Shown here piece by piece: positions 8,735-17,510 of a stretch of DNA of 64,000 nucleotides (the stretch's first letter is position 1; the number at the start of each line of letters is the position of its first letter). Source of the DNA: Shimia sp. (GTDB lineage: Bacteria > Pseudomonadota > Alphaproteobacteria > Rhodobacterales > Rhodobacteraceae). The position numbers were made by a program, and so were the translations under genes. The stretch spans positions 1 to 64,000 of the forward strand of contig NZ_JAKVCW010000018.1 of NCBI RefSeq assembly GCF_022448905.1. The letters run 5' to 3'. The notes below the pieces were generated by a model, which saw only the letters and a program-made list of their open reading frames with translations, made no database searches and was not told the origin of the DNA.

Positions 8735-10108
8735 CTAATCCGGCCAGCGCCCCTCGGTCTCCAGCGCGGAAGCCATGGCTTGCACGAGACTGTCACGACT
8801 GATGGGTTTGGGCACATGACCGCTCATGCCTTCGGACAAGTAACCGGCCACTTGATGCACCATGGCGTTGGCACTGACGGCCAGAATCGGCGTTGGCTCC
8901 TGCATGTTGCGGCTTTCGATTTCGCGAATGCGCCGCGTGGCCTCCAACCCGTCCATGACCGGCATATTGATGTCCATCAGCACCATATCGTAGCGGGTCT
9001 TTTCCAACGCTTGCACCGCCTTTTCGCCGTTGTCGACAATGTCCAGTGCGAGCCCCACTTTCTTCAACATATGTTTGAGCACAATCTGATTGGTGCGGTT
9101 GTCTTCTGCTGCCAACACCCGCAGGCCAGATAGGCTGCGCCCAGCATCTGCGGCCGAACGCGCTCCCGTATGAGCAGGCCTGTCGTCAGACACTTCGACC
9201 ATCACCTTGGCATGAAACTCCGCCCCTTCTCCAGGACTGGAGCGCAGCGAAATCTCGCCCCCCATCAACTCACAGATATGCCGCGAAATTGCCAATCCCA
9301 GCCCACTGCCACCATGCATACGGATCACGCTGGCATTCGCCTGGCTGAAACGCTCAAAAAGCCGCAGTTGCTGTGCCTTAGGAATGCCCAGCCCGGAGTC
9401 TTTGACTTTAATGCTCAGAACGGCCTTGCCCGATCGATGCGGCAGCAATTCCACAAGCAATTCGACAGAGCCGGTTTCAGTGAACTTGATCGCATTGGAA
9501 AGAAGATTGCCAACCACCTGCTGCAAACGCACCGGGTCTGTCTTCACCGAGCAGCGCGCCGCCTGAGACATCACGGTCTTAAAAGCGAGCCCCTTTTCCT
9601 GTGCCCGAAACTGATAATGGTGGCGCATAGCATCCACGAGATCGGTGAGCCGGTAGGGAATGATCTCGAACTCCAGCTTCCCCGCCTCGATCTTGGAGAT
9701 GTCGAGCACATCATTGATGATCGCCAGCAACAGCCGGCCACTGTCCCCCAGAATGGTCACCAATTTGGTCTGTTCCTCGCTCAACCCACTGTCATCCAGC
9801 GCCTGGGCCATGCCGAGAATCCCATTGAGCGGCGTTCGAATTTCGTGGCTCATCGAGGCCAAAAACACCGATTTGGCCTCATTGGCCGACTCCGCCGCCA
9901 CCCGTGCCTCGTCCAGCTCCCGCGTACGGTCCTGCACCGCCTGCTCCATGGTGCCCAGCAACTTCTGCAACCGCTGATTGGCCTCATAAAGCTCCCGGCT
10001 TTTGCCTTCCAGAAGCGTTTCCGCCTCCTCCCGTGCGACGCGTTCGCGCATGTATCGTCGCCGGGACACCGCATCCTTTGAGGGCGCTATGGCCTCGCGT
10101 AAATACAT
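8735..10108 (-). CDS. Hybrid sensor histidine kinase, H-NOX partner
   Basis: This is a 457-residue soluble hybrid kinase without membrane segments. Residues 20-75 form a charged probable coiled coil. The HisKA box is [15 protein letters not shown] with His88. The HATPase domain has the N box in [11 protein letters not shown] and G boxes in DSGLGIP and [10 protein letters not shown] receiver domain covers about residues 330-450 with Asp379 in VLMDINMP. There is no own sensor domain and no HPt. The start overlaps the stop of the H-NOX gene (TAATG), so the heme protein is very likely its sensory subunit, as shown for other H-NOX-associated kinases. The partner phosphotransferase and response regulator are not in the window. 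Confidence 0.9.
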   Translation of the reverse strand: MYLREAIAPSKDAVSRRRYMRERVAREEAETLLEGKSRELYEANQRLQKLLGTMEQAVQDRTRELDEARVAAESANEAKSVFLASMSHEIRTPLNGILGMAQALDDSGLSEEQTKLVTILGDSGRLLLAIINDVLDISKIEAGKLEFEIIPYRLTDLVDAMRHHYQFRAQEKGLAFKTVMSQAARCSVKTDPVRLQQVVGNLLSNAIKFTETGSVELLVELLPHRSGKAVLSIKVKDSGLGIPKAQQLRLFERFSQANASVIRMHGGSGLGLAISRHICELMGGEISLRSSPGEGAEFHAKVMVEVSDDRPAHTGARSAADAGRSLSGLRVLAAEDNRTNQIVLKHMLKKVGLALDIVDNGEKAVQALEKTRYDMVLMDINMPVMDGLEATRRIREIESRNMQEPTPILAVSANAMVHQVAGYLSEGMSGHVPKPISRDSLVQAMASALETEGRWPD

Positions 10109-10653
10109 TAGGCCGCTTTCTGCATCACAAACTCAGCGCAGAATTTTTCGCCCTCCTTGCGCTCTGCCATTTCGATGGACGCGTCATGTTTGAAATGCTG
10201 CAAACACGCCTCAACCAGCCCGTGACAGAAGTGATGCAGGGGACGCTCGCTGGAATAAACCATTTTAAAGCGCCCATCCGCCAGCCTCTCGGTGGCAAAG
10301 GTCGGCAGTTCCACTTCGGGATAGAGCTTGCGCACTTCAACATGCACTTCGTTCTCGATCGACTCCAACATGTCAAAGCCGTCTGTCTTATTCTCAAAAA
10401 ATTCTGGATAGCCCTCCACAAACCGGCCAAACATCCAATGGCCAAACTGCTTGTGCAAGGCTTCCACTGGCGCGCCGAGCTCTGCGCCAACAGCGTCCAC
10501 AATCTGCAAAAGCTCGCGACAAGGATAATTGCCAACCGCGCTGAACGCGCCGTCGTTCTCCAACTCCACCTTGTCCAGGATATCATCCACCGCCTCTTCG
10601 CCCATCACAGACTCGGCCATTCGGATCAATTCGACAAAAACAATGCCTTTCAT
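10108..10653 (-). CDS. H-NOX heme nitric-oxide-binding protein
   Basis: H-NOX proteins bind NO (some also O2) through a ferrous heme and control a kinase or cyclic-di-GMP enzyme. The 181-residue length is that of a stand-alone H-NOX. The proximal heme ligand is His104 in [11 protein letters not shown], Pro117 lies in ELPTF, and the heme-propionate motif YxSxR is Tyr133-Ser135-Arg137. GGAGG precedes the ATG by 6 nt, which fixes the start. The kinase gene overlaps its stop codon, and the L-lactate dehydrogenase-type gene is divergent. I infer an NO-sensing role. O2 affinity depends on a distal-pocket Tyr that I cannot place with confidence. Confidence 0.92.
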   Translation of the reverse strand: MKGIVFVELIRMAESVMGEEAVDDILDKVELENDGAFSAVGNYPCRELLQIVDAVGAELGAPVEALHKQFGHWMFGRFVEGYPEFFENKTDGFDMLESIENEVHVEVRKLYPEVELPTFATERLADGRFKMVYSSERPLHHFCHGLVEACLQHFKHDASIEMAERKEGEKFCAEFVMQKAA

Positions 10654-10754
10654 GCGGTCCTCCGCGTCACTCGTACAATTACAACAAGAAATTATGAGAG
10701 CAAAGAGTAAACATCTTGTTAACCGACTAGGGGGATTGCGCAAACCACTCCGCA

Positions 10755-10775
10755 TTGGTAAAGAAGATTTACCAA
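10755..10775. promoter_or_regulatory. Operator-like dyad upstream of lldD
   Basis: TTGGTAAA and TTTACCAA are perfect 8-bp arms around GAAGA, ending 22 nt before the lldD start. The TTGGT...ACCAA pattern resembles operators of GntR/FadR-type regulators such as LldR. No such regulator gene is adjacent. Confidence 0.5.
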
Positions 10776-10797
10776 AAAGCGACCTGAGAGTGAGTTT

Positions 10798-11964
10798 ATG
10801 CCTGTCATCACCTGCATCGAGGACCTCAAGCGCCTCTACCAACGCCGCGCGCCCCGGATGTTTTACGACTATGCCGAGACCGGCAGCTGGACAGAAAAGA
10901 CCTTTGTGGAGAACACATCGGACTTTGCCGACATCTATCTGCGTCAGCGGGTCGCCGTCGACATGTCTGGCCGCTCTACCGCCAGCCAGATGATCGGGCA
11001 GGATGTCGCGATGCCGGTGGCGCTTGCGCCGGTGGGCCTTACCGGCATGCAATGTGCTGATGGTGAGATCAAAGCCGCCCGCGCTGCCGAGAAATTTGGC
11101 GTGCCTTTCACCCTGTCCACCATGTCGATCAACTCGATTGAGGATGTGGCCGAGGCCACCACCAAGCCGTTTTGGTTTCAGCTCTACACCATGACCGACG
11201 AAGACTTCGTCGACCGCCTGATCCAGCGCGCCAAAGACGCCAACTGTTCCGCGCTTGTCATCACGCTGGATCTGCAAATCCTGGGCCAGCGTCACAAAGA
11301 CCTGAAAAACGGCCTGTCTGCTCCACCCAAACTGACCCCCTCCACCATTGCCAACCTGATGACCAAATGGCGTTGGGGCATTGAGATGCTGGGCGCGAAG
11401 CGGCGCAACTTTGGCAACATCGTGGGCCATGTCGAAGGCATCACCGACACCGCCGATCTGGGCGCGTGGACGGCACAGAGCTTTGACCTCACCCTCGACT
11501 GGGACAAGGTGGCCAAGATCAAAGAAAAATGGGGCGGCAAGGTCATCCTGAAAGGCATTCTGGATGCCGATGACGCCAAAATGGCGCTTAAAGTTGGAGC
11601 CGACGCCATCATCGTCTCCAACCACGGCGGTCGCCAGCTGGACGGCGCGCTCAGCGCCATTCGCGCCCTGCCTTCGATCATGGAAGCCGTTGGCGATGAG
11701 GTCGAGGTGCATCTGGACAGCGGCATCCGCTCCGGCCAGGCCGTGCTCAAAGCGCTGGCTCTGGGCGCCAAGGGCACCTACATCGGGCGCGCCTTTATCT
11801 ACGGCCTGGGGGCGATGGGCGAAGCGGGCGTGACCAAAGCGCTGGAGGTGATCCACAAGGAGTTGGATGTGTCCATGGCGCTTTGTGGCCGCCGCACCAT
11901 TGAAGAACTGGACCGCGACATCCTGCTGGTGCCGGAAAACTTCGAAGGCCGCTGGCAGGGCTAA
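10798..11964 (+). CDS. lldD: FMN-dependent alpha-hydroxy-acid dehydrogenase, L-lactate dehydrogenase type
   Basis: This is a 388-residue TIM-barrel flavoprotein of the glycolate oxidase/LldD family, which oxidises 2-hydroxy acids such as L-lactate and passes electrons to quinone. Typical motifs are the FMN-binding MPVALAPVGLTGM, the catalytic His-Arg segment SNHGGRQLDGA and LDSGIRSGQAVLKALALGA. The start at 10798 is preceded by GAGAGTGAG. LldD and related hydroxyacid oxidases are hard to tell apart by sequence, so the L-lactate call is likely but not certain. A perfect dyad lies just upstream. Confidence 0.85.
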   Translation: MPVITCIEDLKRLYQRRAPRMFYDYAETGSWTEKTFVENTSDFADIYLRQRVAVDMSGRSTASQMIGQDVAMPVALAPVGLTGMQCADGEIKAARAAEKFGVPFTLSTMSINSIEDVAEATTKPFWFQLYTMTDEDFVDRLIQRAKDANCSALVITLDLQILGQRHKDLKNGLSAPPKLTPSTIANLMTKWRWGIEMLGAKRRNFGNIVGHVEGITDTADLGAWTAQSFDLTLDWDKVAKIKEKWGGKVILKGILDADDAKMALKVGADAIIVSNHGGRQLDGALSAIRALPSIMEAVGDEVEVHLDSGIRSGQAVLKALALGAKGTYIGRAFIYGLGAMGEAGVTKALEVIHKELDVSMALCGRRTIEELDRDILLVPENFEGRWQG

Positions 11965-12029
11965 GCAATTGCTTTGACAAGCTCTTGTCCGGCGCGCCAT
12001 AAACGCTTCGGGCAAGAGGTATCGCGCGT

Positions 12030-12656
12030 ATGTTGGTCTTTTTCAAACCAAATCTGGCATTTCTGTCGGTGCCAAAAACCGGCTCGACAGCCTATGCGCT
12101 GGCGCTGCGCAAACGGGCGGACATTGCTTTCACCAAAGGCGTGAAACACATGACCGTTGGCAAATACCACGCCAAGTTTGCGCCCTTTCTGAAAGACACC
12201 TACGGGCTCACTCCGGAGCGTTTTGCGGTAATCCGCGATCCAATTGACCATGCCCGGAGTTGGTACAAATACCGCAGCCCGCAACGCATGGACCCGAAAG
12301 CCTCAACGTGCCACGGCGGTGTCAGCTTTGACGAGTATGTGCTGGACGCCATCAGCCCACGCCCATCCAAAGCCGCCGGCATCGGGTCGCAGGCGTCCTT
12401 CCTGTCCTTGGAAGTGGGCGACGTGCCGGTGGACCATCTCTTTGCCTATGAGCGCCAAGACCTGCTTCAGGACTTCATCGAGGCACGCTTTGGACATCGG
12501 GTCGAGCCCCAGCCAAAGAATGTTTCCCCAAAGGTGGAGGCGGTTTTATCCCCTGACGTGGAGGCTGCATTTCGCGCCGCGCGGCCAGCGGATTTTGCGC
12601 TCTATGACCGGGTTGTGGCCGCTGGGGGCGTTTTGCGGGAATTTCACAGCTCCTAG
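12030..12656 (+). CDS. Sulfotransferase-family protein
   Basis: This 208-residue protein has the PAPS-binding signature of sulfotransferases: NLAFLSVPKTGSTAYALAL near residues 8-26 matches the 5'-phosphosulfate loop, and RFAVIRDPIDHARSWYKYR near residues 65-85 matches the 3'-phosphate motif. It is shorter than most carbohydrate sulfotransferases and the acceptor is unknown. AGAGG lies about 10 nt before the ATG. It stands alone between lldD and rplY. Confidence 0.75.
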   Translation: MLVFFKPNLAFLSVPKTGSTAYALALRKRADIAFTKGVKHMTVGKYHAKFAPFLKDTYGLTPERFAVIRDPIDHARSWYKYRSPQRMDPKASTCHGGVSFDEYVLDAISPRPSKAAGIGSQASFLSLEVGDVPVDHLFAYERQDLLQDFIEARFGHRVEPQPKNVSPKVEAVLSPDVEAAFRAARPADFALYDRVVAAGGVLREFHSS

Positions 12657-12670
12657 TGCGCGAATCCCCT

Positions 12671-12698
12671 TTGCATTCTGACAAATCCGCGCTATAGG
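12671..12698 (+). promoter_or_regulatory. Probable promoter of rplY
   Basis: TTGCAT at 12671-12676 and TATAGG at 12693-12698 are separated by 16 nt, a good fit to housekeeping -35 and -10 boxes, about 60 nt upstream of the rplY start. Confidence 0.5.
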
Positions 12699-12760
12699 CG
12701 CGTCTTCACGTGGGGATACAGCCTTGGAGGATCCCTGCCTATGTATATGGAGAATTCAAA

Positions 12761-13396
12761 ATGGCTGGTCAAATTCCTGATCTTATCGCCGAAGCACGCA
12801 CGGGGACAGGCAAGGGCGCCGCTCGTCAAGCACGTCGTGACGGCTTCGTTCCTGGTGTTGTATACGGTGGCGAAGCAGATCCACTGGCAATCCAGATCCC
12901 TTTCAACGTTCTGTTCAAGAAACTGAAAGACGGTCGCTTCCTGTCCACACTGTTCAACCTGAAAGTGGAAGGTCAAGAAGACGTACGCGTGATCTGCCGC
13001 GGCGTTCAGCGTGACACCGTAAAAGACCTGCCAACCCACATCGACCTGCTGCGTCTGCGTCGCACCTCCAAAATCAACCTGTTCATCCACGTTGATTTTG
13101 AAAACGAAGAAGCGGCACCAGGCATCAAGAAGGGCGGCGTTCTGACCGTTGTCCGTCCAGAAGTTGAGCTGAACGTAACCGCAGGCGACATCCCTGAGCG
13201 TCTGGTTGTAGATCTGACCGGCAAGGACATCGGCGACACCATCACCATCAGCCAGATCGACCTGCCTGAAGGTGCAAAGCCAACCATCGACCGTGACTTC
13301 GTGATCGCGAACCTGTCCGCACCATCCGGCCTGCGCTCCGCTGGTGACGACGAAGACGGCGAAGCTGAAGGCGAAGAAGCCGCAGCCGAAGAATAA
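12761..13396 (+). CDS. rplY: 50S ribosomal protein L25, long (Ctc) form
   Basis: L25 binds 5S rRNA in the large ribosomal subunit. The 211-residue protein has the N-terminal L25 domain ([26 protein letters not shown]) and the C-terminal TL5/Ctc beta domain, ending in an acidic tail rich in Glu and Ala. The start at 12761 has GGAGA 8 nt upstream; the frame is open further upstream without sense. Arg codons are often CGT, as expected of a highly expressed gene. pth, a frequent neighbour, is absent. Confidence 0.96.
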   Translation: MAGQIPDLIAEARTGTGKGAARQARRDGFVPGVVYGGEADPLAIQIPFNVLFKKLKDGRFLSTLFNLKVEGQEDVRVICRGVQRDTVKDLPTHIDLLRLRRTSKINLFIHVDFENEEAAPGIKKGGVLTVVRPEVELNVTAGDIPERLVVDLTGKDIGDTITISQIDLPEGAKPTIDRDFVIANLSAPSGLRSAGDDEDGEAEGEEAAAEE

Positions 13397-13424
13397 TCAC
13401 GTCACCGCATCTGCGGAATGTGAG

Positions 13425-13456
13425 AACGCGGTGCCTCCGGGCGCCGCGTTTTTTTT
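13425..13456 (+). terminator. Rho-independent terminator of rplY
   Basis: AACGCGGTGC and GCGCCGCGTT form a GC-rich stem around CTCCGG, followed directly by a run of T. It starts about 30 nt after the rplY stop. Confidence 0.85.
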
Positions 13457-13648
13457 GTGCGCACAGGACTGGACACAATTGAAATCAAGTGCCTTTCAAC
13501 TTCGCGCGACATACCCCAGGGAAATACACAACCCAGAAGGTACTCATTCACAGGTTGTTAGGGGTTGGCGCGCAATCGTGCCCTCAAGCCGATCGGGGCG
13601 CATTTGCCCGGTCGCGCAAACACTAATTTCAACAACTGGGGTGCCTAG

Positions 13649-14728
13649 ATGAAACACGCTTTGATGGGATGTATTTTGGCGGCAAGCGCAAGCATGGCGC
13701 AGGCCACTGAACAGCTCAATATTTTCACATGGGACGGCTACGTCACCGAAGCCGAAATTACGGCGGTGAACGCGCTGCTGAAGGAGCAAGGCTACGACGT
13801 AGAGGTCAACCTGCTGGAGACCGTGGCCGAAGGCCCCCAGCAGATGTTTGACATGCTGCGCTCCGGCGATGTGGATGTGTCTTTCCTGACGCTGAACTAC
13901 ATCCACATGGAAGGCAGCCCCTCTGCCAACATGTTGCAGCCAATCAATGTGACCTCTCCCCGTCTGGAAAACTACCAGCACTTGTCCAAGGCGCTGACCG
14001 ACATTCCGATGGGCATGAAAGGCGATCAGCACCTCTATATTCCATGGGGCGGCGGTGCCTATGGCATCTGGGCCAATCTCGACACGGTGCAGGACATGCC
14101 GACCTCTGTGAACGCCATGCTGGAACCGGAGTGGAAAGGCCGCCTGTCACTGACCGATGGTCAGGTGCATCCAAACGTGTCTCTGGCGTTGCTGGCGCTT
14201 GGTCGCTCCGCCTTTGAAGTGAACGATGTGTCCGGCGACCGTGCCGCCTTGGGCGCCCTCGCCGCCCCGGACAGCGAGCTGCAACAGACCGTGAATGCGC
14301 TCTACGGCCAGGTGGGCCACTTCTGGAGCGCCTCCCCACCTTTCACCGGCGAATACGATCTGGTGGCCTCTTATGGCGTAGGTGCCTCCGCAGCCATCGC
14401 AGCGGGCGGCAACTGGGGTCTGGTGCCATTTGAAGAGGGCAACACCGTTTGGCTCGATACCATCAACTTTGCCAAACATCTGGAAGGCGACAAGCTGGAA
14501 GCGGCGGAGATTTTTGCCAACTACTTTATCGGCAAAGAGGTTCAGACCCGCGTGGTGGAAAGCCTCGGTATGGTCGCCTCCTCCGGTTTGGTGGACACAA
14601 ACCCTCTGATCGAGGCCAACCCGGACTTCTTTGAGGAGAGCATGTTCTGGCCGCCCTACACTCGCGCAGCAGGCAACGCGATTGAGCTTATGTCCAAGCG
14701 CGCCATGGGCATGAGCGCAACCAACTAA
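13649..14728 (+). CDS. Orphan periplasmic solute-binding protein (PotD/polyamine-like)
   Basis: This is a 359-residue extracellular solute-binding protein. The signal peptide is MKHALMGCILAASASMAQA with cleavage before TEQLNIFTWDGY. The segments NIFTWDGYV and LYIPWGGGAYGIWAN resemble PotD/PotF-type binding proteins for spermidine, putrescine and related compounds. Only weak Shine-Dalgarno sequence (GGGGTG) precedes the ATG. No permease or ATPase gene is adjacent and a terminator follows, so the protein works with a transporter encoded elsewhere or as a stand-alone sensor. The ligand is an inference from distant similarity. Confidence 0.75.
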   Translation: MKHALMGCILAASASMAQATEQLNIFTWDGYVTEAEITAVNALLKEQGYDVEVNLLETVAEGPQQMFDMLRSGDVDVSFLTLNYIHMEGSPSANMLQPINVTSPRLENYQHLSKALTDIPMGMKGDQHLYIPWGGGAYGIWANLDTVQDMPTSVNAMLEPEWKGRLSLTDGQVHPNVSLALLALGRSAFEVNDVSGDRAALGALAAPDSELQQTVNALYGQVGHFWSASPPFTGEYDLVASYGVGASAAIAAGGNWGLVPFEEGNTVWLDTINFAKHLEGDKLEAAEIFANYFIGKEVQTRVVESLGMVASSGLVDTNPLIEANPDFFEESMFWPPYTRAAGNAIELMSKRAMGMSATN

Positions 14729-14781
14729 GGTACGCCTGCTTCATGTGCTCTGTCGCTTGTGAGCGGAGCGCAACAATTAGG

Positions 14782-14810
14782 AAACGCGGCACTGTCCGGT
14801 GCCGCGTTTT
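14782..14810 (+). terminator. Rho-independent terminator
   Basis: AAACGCGGCAC (14782-14792) and GTGCCGCGTTT (14799-14809) form a perfect 11-bp stem with a 6-nt loop and a short T-tail. It ends the orphan binding-protein transcript. The stem resembles that of the rplY terminator. Confidence 0.8.
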
Positions 14811-14829
14811 GCCTCGGCCAAGGCGTTAC

Positions 14830-15288
14830 TTAGGCACTCAAAGTCATAGAAATTGAATAAAGCGCGTACCCAGCTGCGGCCGCCCAGAACACCAGGAAAC
14901 TGATCGGCATAACCTTCGTCCAACCACGAGCGAATCCGTCCAATGTGGGTTCTACTCCGTCACCACGCACCGCTGAGAAGTAACTCTTATACACCTCATC
15001 CCCGTGGCTCTCATGCAAAAGGTAATCTCTCTTCAGTGCGCGGATTCCGCGCGACAACTGCGAAGATAACGATTTCATAACAAGTGTCAGGAACATCGCC
15101 AGCAATGAAACCCCCACCAAAAAGACCTTGAGATCCAACCGCTCGGGAAACGCAGCAGCTGTCAAAATTTGAGCATAGCCAACCACCAAGAACGCCTGAG
15201 CAATCAGGAATGATTGAATGCGCCCATTTAGCAGTTGATCTGCGGCATCATGATAGGCCCAAGCCTTCTGAAGTTCATTTGAATTCAC
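14830..15288 (-). CDS. Small membrane protein of unknown function
   Basis: This encodes about 152 residues with hydrophobic segments near residues 25-45, 52-72 and 128-148, and a charged loop between the second and third. I choose GTG at 15288 because GGGGAGG stands 5 nt upstream; starting further upstream adds an unlikely leader. The topology (two helices, soluble stretch, one more helix) is reminiscent of SLATT-like membrane modules, but I cannot assign it to that family. The gene is more AT-rich than its neighbours. It is convergent with the orphan binding-protein gene and lies just upstream of bpt on the same strand order. Confidence 0.6.
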   Translation of the reverse strand: MNSNELQKAWAYHDAADQLLNGRIQSFLIAQAFLVVGYAQILTAAAFPERLDLKVFLVGVSLLAMFLTLVMKSLSSQLSRGIRALKRDYLLHESHGDEVYKSYFSAVRGDGVEPTLDGFARGWTKVMPISFLVFWAAAAGYALYSISMTLSA

Positions 15289-15362
15289 GTTAACCTCCCC
15301 AACAAAAACAAGCCCAAAGTTGACGCAACCATCAAATTTAGTCAACTTTAGAGGGAAGTCGG

Positions 15363-16184
15363 TTAAACTTTGCGGCCACGCACCTCAGGCAAGGAGATAT
15401 TCGCCACTTGCTCGGCAATGGGTGGAGAGGACAACGGATGGTGATCTTCCGAGAAGTCCTCGGGATCGCGCATCTCTTGCCACTTGCCGCCGACAAAAAC
15501 CTCAAGGCCAGAGAACTTGGCTTTGTAGCCCATCTTCTGGCTGCCCGGCACCCAATAGCCCAGATAGACATAAGGCAACCCCGCCTCGCGGGCGATTTCG
15601 ATATGATCCAGGATCAGGAACGTGCCCAAAGAGGTGCGGCTCATCTCCGGATCATAGAACGAATACACCATGCTCACGCCGTCTTCGAGCACGTCGGTCA
15701 AACACACGCCTGTCAGCTGGCCGCTGTCCTGATCGGAATACTCCACCACGCGGCTGCGGATCGGGGTTTCCTCAATCATTGCGGCAAACTCGAACACATC
15801 CATATCCGCCATACCGCCGTCTGCGTGACGGCTGTCCAGATAGCGGCGGAACAGGTCAAACTGTTCTTCAGTGGCCCATGGCGAAGTCGCCCGGCGCTGT
15901 AGATGTGCGTTGCGGCGTGCAGCCCGCCGTTGGCTTTTAGTGGCGGTGAACTTGGAGACATCAATCCGCGCGGACATACAGGCGTTGCAGTCGGTGCAAG
16001 ACGGCCTATACAGCACGTTTTGCGAGCGGCGGAAGCCTTGCTGCGACAGCGCGTCATTCAAGGCCGTCGCGTTGTCCCCTTGCAGCGCCGTGAACAGCTT
16101 GCGCTCCATCCGTCCGTCCAGATAGGGGCACGGCTGTGGGGCGGTCACATAAAACTGCGGGACTATCGGAAGACTATGACGCAT
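15363..16184 (-). CDS. bpt: Aspartate/glutamate leucyltransferase (Bpt/Ate-type)
   Basis: This 273-residue enzyme moves leucine (or arginine in relatives) from aminoacyl-tRNA to N-terminal acidic residues, marking proteins for ClpS/ClpAP degradation. The N-terminal Cys cluster [13 protein letters not shown] and the C-terminal GNAT-like fold with [19 protein letters not shown] are characteristic. GGAG lies a few nt before the ATG at 16184. The bacterial family includes Bpt and bacterial Ate forms, and the name here follows the alphaproteobacterial Bpt usage. Confidence 0.9.
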   Translation of the reverse strand: MRHSLPIVPQFYVTAPQPCPYLDGRMERKLFTALQGDNATALNDALSQQGFRRSQNVLYRPSCTDCNACMSARIDVSKFTATKSQRRAARRNAHLQRRATSPWATEEQFDLFRRYLDSRHADGGMADMDVFEFAAMIEETPIRSRVVEYSDQDSGQLTGVCLTDVLEDGVSMVYSFYDPEMSRTSLGTFLILDHIEIAREAGLPYVYLGYWVPGSQKMGYKAKFSGLEVFVGGKWQEMRDPEDFSEDHHPLSSPPIAEQVANISLPEVRGRKV

Positions 16185-16230
16185 GGCACTCCAACACCTG
16201 AGATCGCCTCGACGTTATCAACAGGTTATT

Positions 16231-16268
16231 AACCCGCCAAGCCCCCCGAATGGGGTAATCGGCGGGTT
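16231..16268. terminator. Two-tier hairpin between argE and bpt
   Basis: AACCCGCC (16231-16238) pairs with GGCGGGTT (16261-16268), with an inner CCCC/GGGG stem. It lies downstream of argE on the minus strand; the T-tail is weak (TTAATAAC), so this is a probable terminator or attenuator before bpt. Confidence 0.5.
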
Positions 16269-16342
16269 TCTGGAGCCATGGTTAAAATTTGACAGGCATT
16301 AACCGTTGATTTCGGTTAATTTCGTGACCCTTTGGTAAGATC

Positions 16343-17506
16343 TCAGGAACAGGCGACAATCAGCTTCTGCATAAAGCCCTGCCCAGCCTCAAACTGCGCC
16401 ACGGACAGGAACTCATCCGGCTGATGCGCCTGGGCAATGTCACCCGGGCCGCAGATCACGGTCGAGTAGCCTGCATCCTGGAAATGCCCGCCCTCAGTGC
16501 CATAGCTGACCACACGGGGCGCATTGTCCCCGGTCAACTGCCGTACCAAGGCCTCCGCCTCGCCCGCCTCTTCCGGCATCAGGCCCGGCACATAGAACTT
16601 CTCCTGCAGCGCAATATGGCTCTCCGGCACAACCGCCTGCATCTCCGCCTCAACCTCAGCCACCTTGGCTTTGAAACGGGCAATCCAGTCGTCGCGGTTC
16701 TCATCCGGCACAATGCGGAAGTCGAGACCAAAGCGGCAATCGAGCGCCGTGATATTGTGGGCGGTGCCGCCCTCAATCACGCCGACATGCACCGTGGTCC
16801 AAGGCGGCTCAAACGTCGCCGCCACCGGCCCTGCCTCTTTGGCGCGGTTCTCAGCGTTCATCTCGTTGGCCCATTCGATCAGCTTGGCACCATACATGAT
16901 CGCATTCACACCGGTGTGCATCAGCGAGCTGTGCACCTCAAAGCCGCGCACATGCACGTTGAAGCCCTGACCGCCCTTGTGGCCGGTCACTGCGCCCATC
17001 ATCGACGGTTCGCCCACAATGGTGGCCGAGCCCTTGGGGAAATACTTGTTGATGCTCTCAATCAGCGGCGCTGCGCCGGTGCAGCCAATTTCCTCGTCAT
17101 AAGACAAAGCCAATTGCAGCGGACGTTTGAGGTCACTGTAGTGCCCCTCAACAATGGCCCAGACCGCCAACGCATCAAAGCCCTTCATGTCACAGGTGCC
17201 ACGCCCAAACAGCTTGCCGTCTTTTTCAACCACCTCAAACGGATCGGTTGACCACGGCTGGCCTTCAACAGGCACCACATCCGTATGGCCGGAGAGCACA
17301 ATCGCGCCCTCAACGTCAGGTCCAACATGCGCAAACAACCCCGCCTTCGCCGGATCGGTCTCATGTGGGTGCTGATGCGCGACAATGCCGTGGCTCGCCA
17401 GATACTCCTGCACCCATTCGATCAGCGGCAGATTGGTGTCGTTCGACACAGTCGGAAACGACACCAGCTTGTCCAAAATGGCCCGCGGGCTCAGACGCTC
17501 CGCCAT
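16343..17506 (-). CDS. argE: Acetylornithine deacetylase (ArgE-type M20 peptidase family)
   Basis: This is a 387-residue zinc-dependent M20 hydrolase. Metal and catalytic regions are VLSGHTDVVPVEGQPW (first ligand His and the catalytic Asp), GRGTCDMKG (bridging Asp), DEEIGCTGA (catalytic Glu pair) and a late His in VICGPGDIAQAHQPDEF. ArgE makes ornithine from N-acetylornithine. It starts 4 nt after the stop of the peptide-transporter ATPase gene, so it is co-transcribed with that gene; a role in splitting an imported N-acyl amino acid or dipeptide is an alternative. Confidence 0.85.
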   Translation of the reverse strand: MAERLSPRAILDKLVSFPTVSNDTNLPLIEWVQEYLASHGIVAHQHPHETDPAKAGLFAHVGPDVEGAIVLSGHTDVVPVEGQPWSTDPFEVVEKDGKLFGRGTCDMKGFDALAVWAIVEGHYSDLKRPLQLALSYDEEIGCTGAAPLIESINKYFPKGSATIVGEPSMMGAVTGHKGGQGFNVHVRGFEVHSSLMHTGVNAIMYGAKLIEWANEMNAENRAKEAGPVAATFEPPWTTVHVGVIEGGTAHNITALDCRFGLDFRIVPDENRDDWIARFKAKVAEVEAEMQAVVPESHIALQEKFYVPGLMPEEAGEAEALVRQLTGDNAPRVVSYGTEGGHFQDAGYSTVICGPGDIAQAHQPDEFLSVAQFEAGQGFMQKLIVACS

Positions 17507-17510
17507 CGGC

